Source: Tubulanus polymorphus (Eukaryota > Nemertea > Palaeonemertea > Tubulaniformes > Tubulanidae). Taken from it: a DNA stretch of 64,000 nt. Below the pieces are notes generated by a model. The model worked only from the letters and a program-made list of their open reading frames with translations. It had not been told where the DNA came from and made no database searches. Shown here one piece after another: positions 61,601 to 64,000 of this stretch. Position numbers and translations under genes: made by a program. The stretch covers positions 8,916,485 to 8,980,484 of the forward strand of contig NC_134027.1 in NCBI RefSeq assembly GCF_964204645.1, in the 5' to 3' direction. Within the stretch, counting starts at the first letter, position 1. Each line of letters begins with the position of its first letter.

Positions 61601-62143
61601 GCCGGTCATTTCGTCTTAGAATCATTTTGAATGCTCAGAAAATGATCAACTTTTTCAAAATTTTCTTGGGCCCCAAAAAACCCCTTAAAGACTTTATGTC
61701 TAGAGTGTTCATACCAAGTACAGGTATACAGTTATTATTTGACTTGAGAACTATACGTTGTTACAAAATTAAAAAGTGATGATAAGCTTGGGTTCATTGT
61801 TAATGTGGGAAAGGGTTTTGTTGGCCTTCTGGATGGAATGGTCAATTTTGAAAAAAAACATGGACATTTTTTAATGCCACATTGAGTATGTTATCTCTAG
61901 CTTGTTATTTCCAATCATTGTAATTCGGTGAAAAAAATTATTTTCGATGCGTTCATTTATTGATACATCAATCATGTTGTTTGACTTGTCATCTTTTTTC
62001 TTATTCTCGTTAGGTCATCGCCATCGCCCTCGAAGCGGGATAAGCTGGTAAGCGCAGATAAGAGAAAAGATATTCGAGCGGGTAACAGAAAACCTAAACG
62101 CGAAGATGAAGCGAAAAGGGATGATCTTGAGGCAACTTATCAG
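52694..62143 (+). CDS. LRRCC1: LRRCC1-like centrosomal leucine-rich-repeat protein, 5' part (3' end outside window)
   Basis: In vertebrates LRRCC1 is a centriole/centrosome protein, related to VFL1, involved in spindle-pole and cilium organisation. Exons: 52694-52977, 53525-53742, 54163-54320, about 54377-54589, 54748-54840, 54928-54994, 55520-55607, 62014-62143. The N-terminus has leucine-rich repeats of the SDS22 type (LRHLDLSSNQIALLSGLENL, LTVLNLSCNNIKVIQGLECL, LVSINLSYNAINDISG) and a cap with NPVCLTKGYRDRVLSTIPQL, like the human NPVCRLPGYRAVILQTLPQL. A short helical segment follows (RIEKLELQLANLMKQK), then a Ser/Lys-rich linker. The long coiled coil expected in this family would be downstream of the window. 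Exon 4 has three possible AG acceptors; only the third (start 54377) keeps the frame with exon 3. Intron 7 (55608-62013) contains an antisense GPCR gene. Confidence 0.87.
53060..53385. mobile_element. MITE with TTGCTCAAAAGTTGGTTAGA ends in LRRCC1 intron
   Basis: The left TTGCTCAAAAGTTGGTTAGAG and right TTTGACCAACTTTCGAGCAA are inverted. The element is related to 30840-30956, sharing ATAATTAAAAGTTCATTGT. A run of about 14 G lies just upstream at 53037-53052. Confidence 0.7.
55608..57370 (+). other. LRRCC1 intron, 5' part
   Basis: No exon or clear repeat is recognised, apart from scattered AT-rich sequence. Confidence 0.5.
57371..57590. mobile_element. MITE with CAGGGTGGCCACT ends
   Basis: The left CAGGGTGGCCACTGACC and right ATGGCCACCCTG are inverted over 220 bp. 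It belongs to the same family as 28208-28442, in reverse orientation, with GGAAATCAGGGAAAAGCCTGGG inside. Confidence 0.85.
57700..58953 (-). CDS. Rhodopsin-family GPCR, FMRFamide-receptor-like, uninterrupted frame, nested in LRRCC1 intron
   Basis: A seven-transmembrane neuropeptide receptor, about 417 residues in one exon. The start is the first ATG (58953); an in-frame TAG lies just upstream. TM1 has GIIGNVLAV. TM2 has the conserved Asp (AQAVFD). TM3 carries a Cys after the first loop (YRCVYP) and ERYIAVC, the E/DRY motif. The TM4 end reads ILYNVPRMMEK, like the LYNLPRFFE of FMRFamide receptors. TM6 has CQLP where most family members have CWxP. TM7 has NSAINFLLYCVFG, the NPxxY variant typical of FMRFamide receptors. 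The C-terminal tail is long, basic, and rich in Ser, Thr and Asn. The expected TM4 tryptophan is not apparent. A CAG acceptor just upstream of the frame suggests a 5' UTR intron. The frame is GC-richer than its surroundings. The ligand is inferred, not known. Confidence 0.88.
   Translation of the reverse strand: MNDSEATNSDTGIVNFQFGVYGVVAPTICILGIIGNVLAVIVLSRRRMRSSMSCYLIAQAVFDCIVLIMMILSMTISMLNDSYRCVYPYLNPVVYPLALIGQTGTIYITVSFTVERYIAVCRPLQASNMCTPKRAIKVSLLVSFVSILYNVPRMMEKNTFSPADLTRLDNETHNCPEIHPSKLGNNVVFLKIYRTYMYLFFIFLLPFLLLFTLNILLLRAVKDSQRARNQMNARTARENNLTIMVIVVVIVFLVCQLPALIDNIFVAIVSMADLHAHWFFTRFTTVSNLLVAINSAINFLLYCVFGNKFRRVFLQIFCGRKSTDRSETSMQMFRTTNRQTVTGTTMSAAGSQRQANATGSRREHNNVVVKQGLQNNNHVNGHATQFIDADDVEIPVDNDDPRRRLITTTTVATDDEV
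59165..59538. mobile_element. MITE of the CAGGGTCCCTAC family, reversed
   Basis: Its right end, AATGGCTGATCTGTAGGGAACC, is the inverse of the left end of 23367-23744. Internal blocks (CTAACTTGGTTTCTAATTTGG, TTTAGGCGTTG) also match. Confidence 0.65.
60120..60375 (-). mobile_element. Penelope-like fragment with degenerate hammerhead core, plus microsatellites
   Basis: On the minus strand, 60276 to 60241 reads CTGATGATGGCT, a loop, then AGCC followed by AAAGC. This is the same layout as 7803-7833, but with GAAAC mutated. TAA/TGA microsatellites flank it at about 60140-60170 and 60338-60375. Confidence 0.45.
60971..61204 (-). CDS. Unrecognised small ORF, 77 residues
   Basis: An ATG in a fair context (ACCAATGTAC) opens a frame rich in Lys, Asp, Thr and Asn with no hydrophobic segment. 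I do not recognise the product. It lies inside the LRRCC1 intron about 2 kb upstream of the GPCR, on the same strand. It could be an exon of an unknown transcript or chance. Confidence 0.2.
   Translation of the reverse strand: MYFVDGQNDRSELKDDTSKPEDNNWKRNLHKTNSLGVTSDKSTTTTTPADDEPKQKVLKFSAKRQMIPKLLRNARQL
61374..61393. repeat. CT dinucleotide microsatellite
   Basis: A run of CT repeats preceded by seven C, directly visible. Confidence 0.9.
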
Positions 62144-62578
62144 GTAAACGGACACTCTTTGCGATAAAGCTGGTCGGGTAACAAAAAGTGGAGTTTCACG
62201 TGACTAGAGAGCCATACTAGGTTTCCTGATAAGGACAGTGCGTTCATGTGAATGAATGCAATACTTTTTCAAAACCTCGCGATGATGGCTGGACCAATCA
62301 GTAAGCTGATCGTATGACAGTTTTTGCCAAGCTAAGTTGGTTCGATACAGGAGTATTTCATGGTCCTAATTTCTGTAGTTGAACACCAGTTGAGTTAAGA
62401 ACTTTAGTAATTTTTGGAACAATGCATTCCTAAGCGCTTCTTTCAAGTTCAAAGGAATGCAGCAATACCTTGCAGTAATCTTTTTTGAGTTGAGTAACAT
62501 TTCCTTCCCTGGAAGTACCAATGGGTGGTAACTTTACCAAATTTTATCATGAAATGTTATTATGAGCTGGACTTAAAA

Positions 62579-62821
62579 GCCACATTCACGCTACTATATT
62601 TAGAACGGTCTAAATTTGGACCGTTGCAATTTAGAAGGGACCAAGGTTCACACTACTAAAATACCAAAATGCTCATGGTGACATCATGATGATGTAGGGC
62701 CACTTATGGCTATCTGCAGCCAATTCAGCAATGCGAGTGTGAATGCACGCTTTGATTTGGTCCGTTCCAGATATGGACCAATTTGGAACAGTCTAACTAG
62801 TGGTAGTGTGAACACGGCTAA
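62579..62821. mobile_element. MITE with GCCACATTCACGCTACTA ends in LRRCC1 intron
   Basis: The left AGCCACATTCACGCTACTA and right TAGTGGTAGTGTGAACACGGCT are inverted. Inner repeats of TTTGGACC and GGTCCGTT also pair. No coding sequence. About 240 bp. Confidence 0.8.
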
Positions 62822-63676
62822 AATTGTTCTTGTCATAGTGCATTTGCTTTAGTCAAATCGGCTGTGAAAGACAAGACACGAATGTTAATAGTTAAGACTA
62901 TTTCCAGTCTTGAATATCAGTGAGCTGAAACCCACGATATAGATAAATCTTAACAAGTCGGAATGTTTGTTATCGCTTACATCAAACCTACTATTGTAAC
63001 AAATAGATTCTAAAATGAAGATGGGCGGAAATATAAAGTTAAAGGAGTACGACAAGAGCAGTTGTTTAGATTTACAACGTCAGCTTTCGCTGAGGTCGTG
63101 AAAGTTCTGAGGAACAGGAAATGTTGCGTCACGAGCAGCGCGATACTACTCTTTTTTTGCAGTCGGCTATCAATAAATTTTGGCGAAACAAATGAACTGC
63201 CGATGTATATAGAATCTCGGCTCATCGATGCGCGATTACCACCAGTCATAATCATTTCCGCGGGACACGTGTGGTCAGCGGGGAGACAGATGCAATTTGT
63301 CTTCTGCGCAACTGATTGCATCCACCAGCACCACCACCTATAGTGCCTCGACTGTGAATAATGAATTCTGCGCGCACCGTAACGATTATCCTTGATGCAA
63401 GAAAAAAGTATTCCACTAAATGACCGATGCCCCTGGATGCAAATCGAACTTATGAACAATTTTGCGTCCGGGCCAAGAACGCTTGCGTGATCGCTGCTAA
63501 TGTCTTATTGTCTGTGCTAGAATCACATATGAAATATTTCTCCGATCAATTATCATCGAGTTTGGATATCACTAAAATCTGACTTATTTACATATGGTTC
63601 AAAAAAATCCCAGGCAGAATTGGCTGTTACTAAAACATCCGACTGTCGTATATAAATTTGGGTTAATTTGAATTCA
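62822..63676. other. LRRCC1 intron, no supported feature
   Basis: Overlapping open frames on both strands at 63010-63459 lack a recognisable product or splice support. Nothing else was seen. Confidence 0.45.
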
Positions 63677-63937
63677 CGGTTCTTATGGGTTTTGGAAAGT
63701 TTAGGAAAATTTGAATTTTCTTTCCAAGCCCTGGAAAAGCTGTGGAAATAGTATTTTCTCCATGGCTACGGAAAATCAGATTTGATACCATAAACACATT
63801 GTCGATGGTATTTGCTTGAATGGGCCTACATTGCCTGTTCTTGATAGGCGACATGAAACTTGGGGGTATGGAAAATTCATAATCCAGAAAAGAAAAAGTA
63901 TGGAAAATGAAATTCGGGAAACCCGTAAGGACCCTGC
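63677..63937. mobile_element. MITE-like repeat with CGGTTCTTATGGG / CCCGTAAGGACC ends
   Basis: The left CGGTTCTTATGGGTTTTGGAAA and right TTCGGGAAACCCGTAAGGACC are approximate inverses. GGAAAAT-rich sequence lies between. It falls in the intron at the end of the window. Confidence 0.55.
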
Positions 63938-64000
63938 TCGATGAAATATAATCAGTTTTTAACCGATGTTTGCTGCTAGCAGGTGTGCTATCAAACTAAG

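Noticed and set aside
63010-63459. 149-codon minus-strand frame and 93-codon plus-strand frame in the final intron
   Set aside because: No recognisable domain, no splice signals linking them to a gene, and they overlap each other on opposite strands.
1-64000. CRISPR arrays, bacterial operons, rRNA genes or complete tRNA genes
   Set aside because: None are present. The repeats seen are transposon-, minisatellite- or satellite-type, and the gene structure is that of an animal nuclear genome.

Overview
This window is nuclear DNA from an animal. The genes have many short exons with GT/AG splice sites, AATAAA polyadenylation signals, and AT-rich introns full of short inverted-repeat transposons. 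The gene set (CHD7-type remodeler, SEFIR-domain IL-17 receptor, TBC1D31, Derlin-1, an LRRCC1-like protein, an FMRFamide-receptor-like GPCR) and the repeat types suggest a marine invertebrate, most likely a lophotrochozoan such as a mollusc. The phylum is an inference; the sequence alone does not prove it. All gene models below were built by hand by joining exons whose splice sites and reading-frame phases agree.

Layout. 1-4.8 kb: the 3' end of a CHD6/7/8/9-type chromatin remodeler (+), with two BRK domains and a C-terminal tail carrying PxDLS-like motifs. 4.8-13.3 kb: intergenic, with a Penelope-like fragment containing a hammerhead-like core, several MITEs and a long foldback element. 13.35-21.5 kb: an IL-17-receptor-like gene (+) whose ectodomain is two copies of a three-exon module, followed by a transmembrane exon and a cytoplasmic SEFIR domain. 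A second transmembrane exon with its own stop lies after the first module and would give a short receptor without SEFIR. 22.4-25.1 kb: repeats and a dead copy of one receptor exon. 25.3-34.4 kb: TBC1D31 (-), 22 coding exons, essentially full length. 34.87-37.2 kb: Derlin-1 (+), 8 exons, full length, head-to-head with TBC1D31 across a 460-bp shared promoter region. 37.9-52.6 kb: gene-poor and repeat-rich, with two G-rich minisatellites flanked by inverted copies of one sequence, a 78-bp higher-order tandem array, a DNA transposon, duplicated exon-like non-coding modules and a degenerate telomere-like stretch. 52.7-64 kb: the 5' half of an LRRCC1-like centrosomal leucine-rich-repeat gene (+) that runs past the window. 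Its 6.4-kb seventh intron holds a GPCR gene on the opposite strand with an uninterrupted reading frame.

The genes do not form one pathway. TBC1D31 and LRRCC1 are both centrosome/cilium proteins in known systems, and Derlin-1 acts in ER-associated degradation. The arrangement is notable because CHD7, LRRCC1, TBC1D31 and DERL1 all map to human chromosome 8, and TBC1D31/DERL1 are neighbours there too. The locus therefore looks like a piece of an ancient bilaterian linkage group. The most unusual part is the IL-17 receptor gene, with its duplicated ectodomain and built-in candidate for a signalling-dead short isoform.
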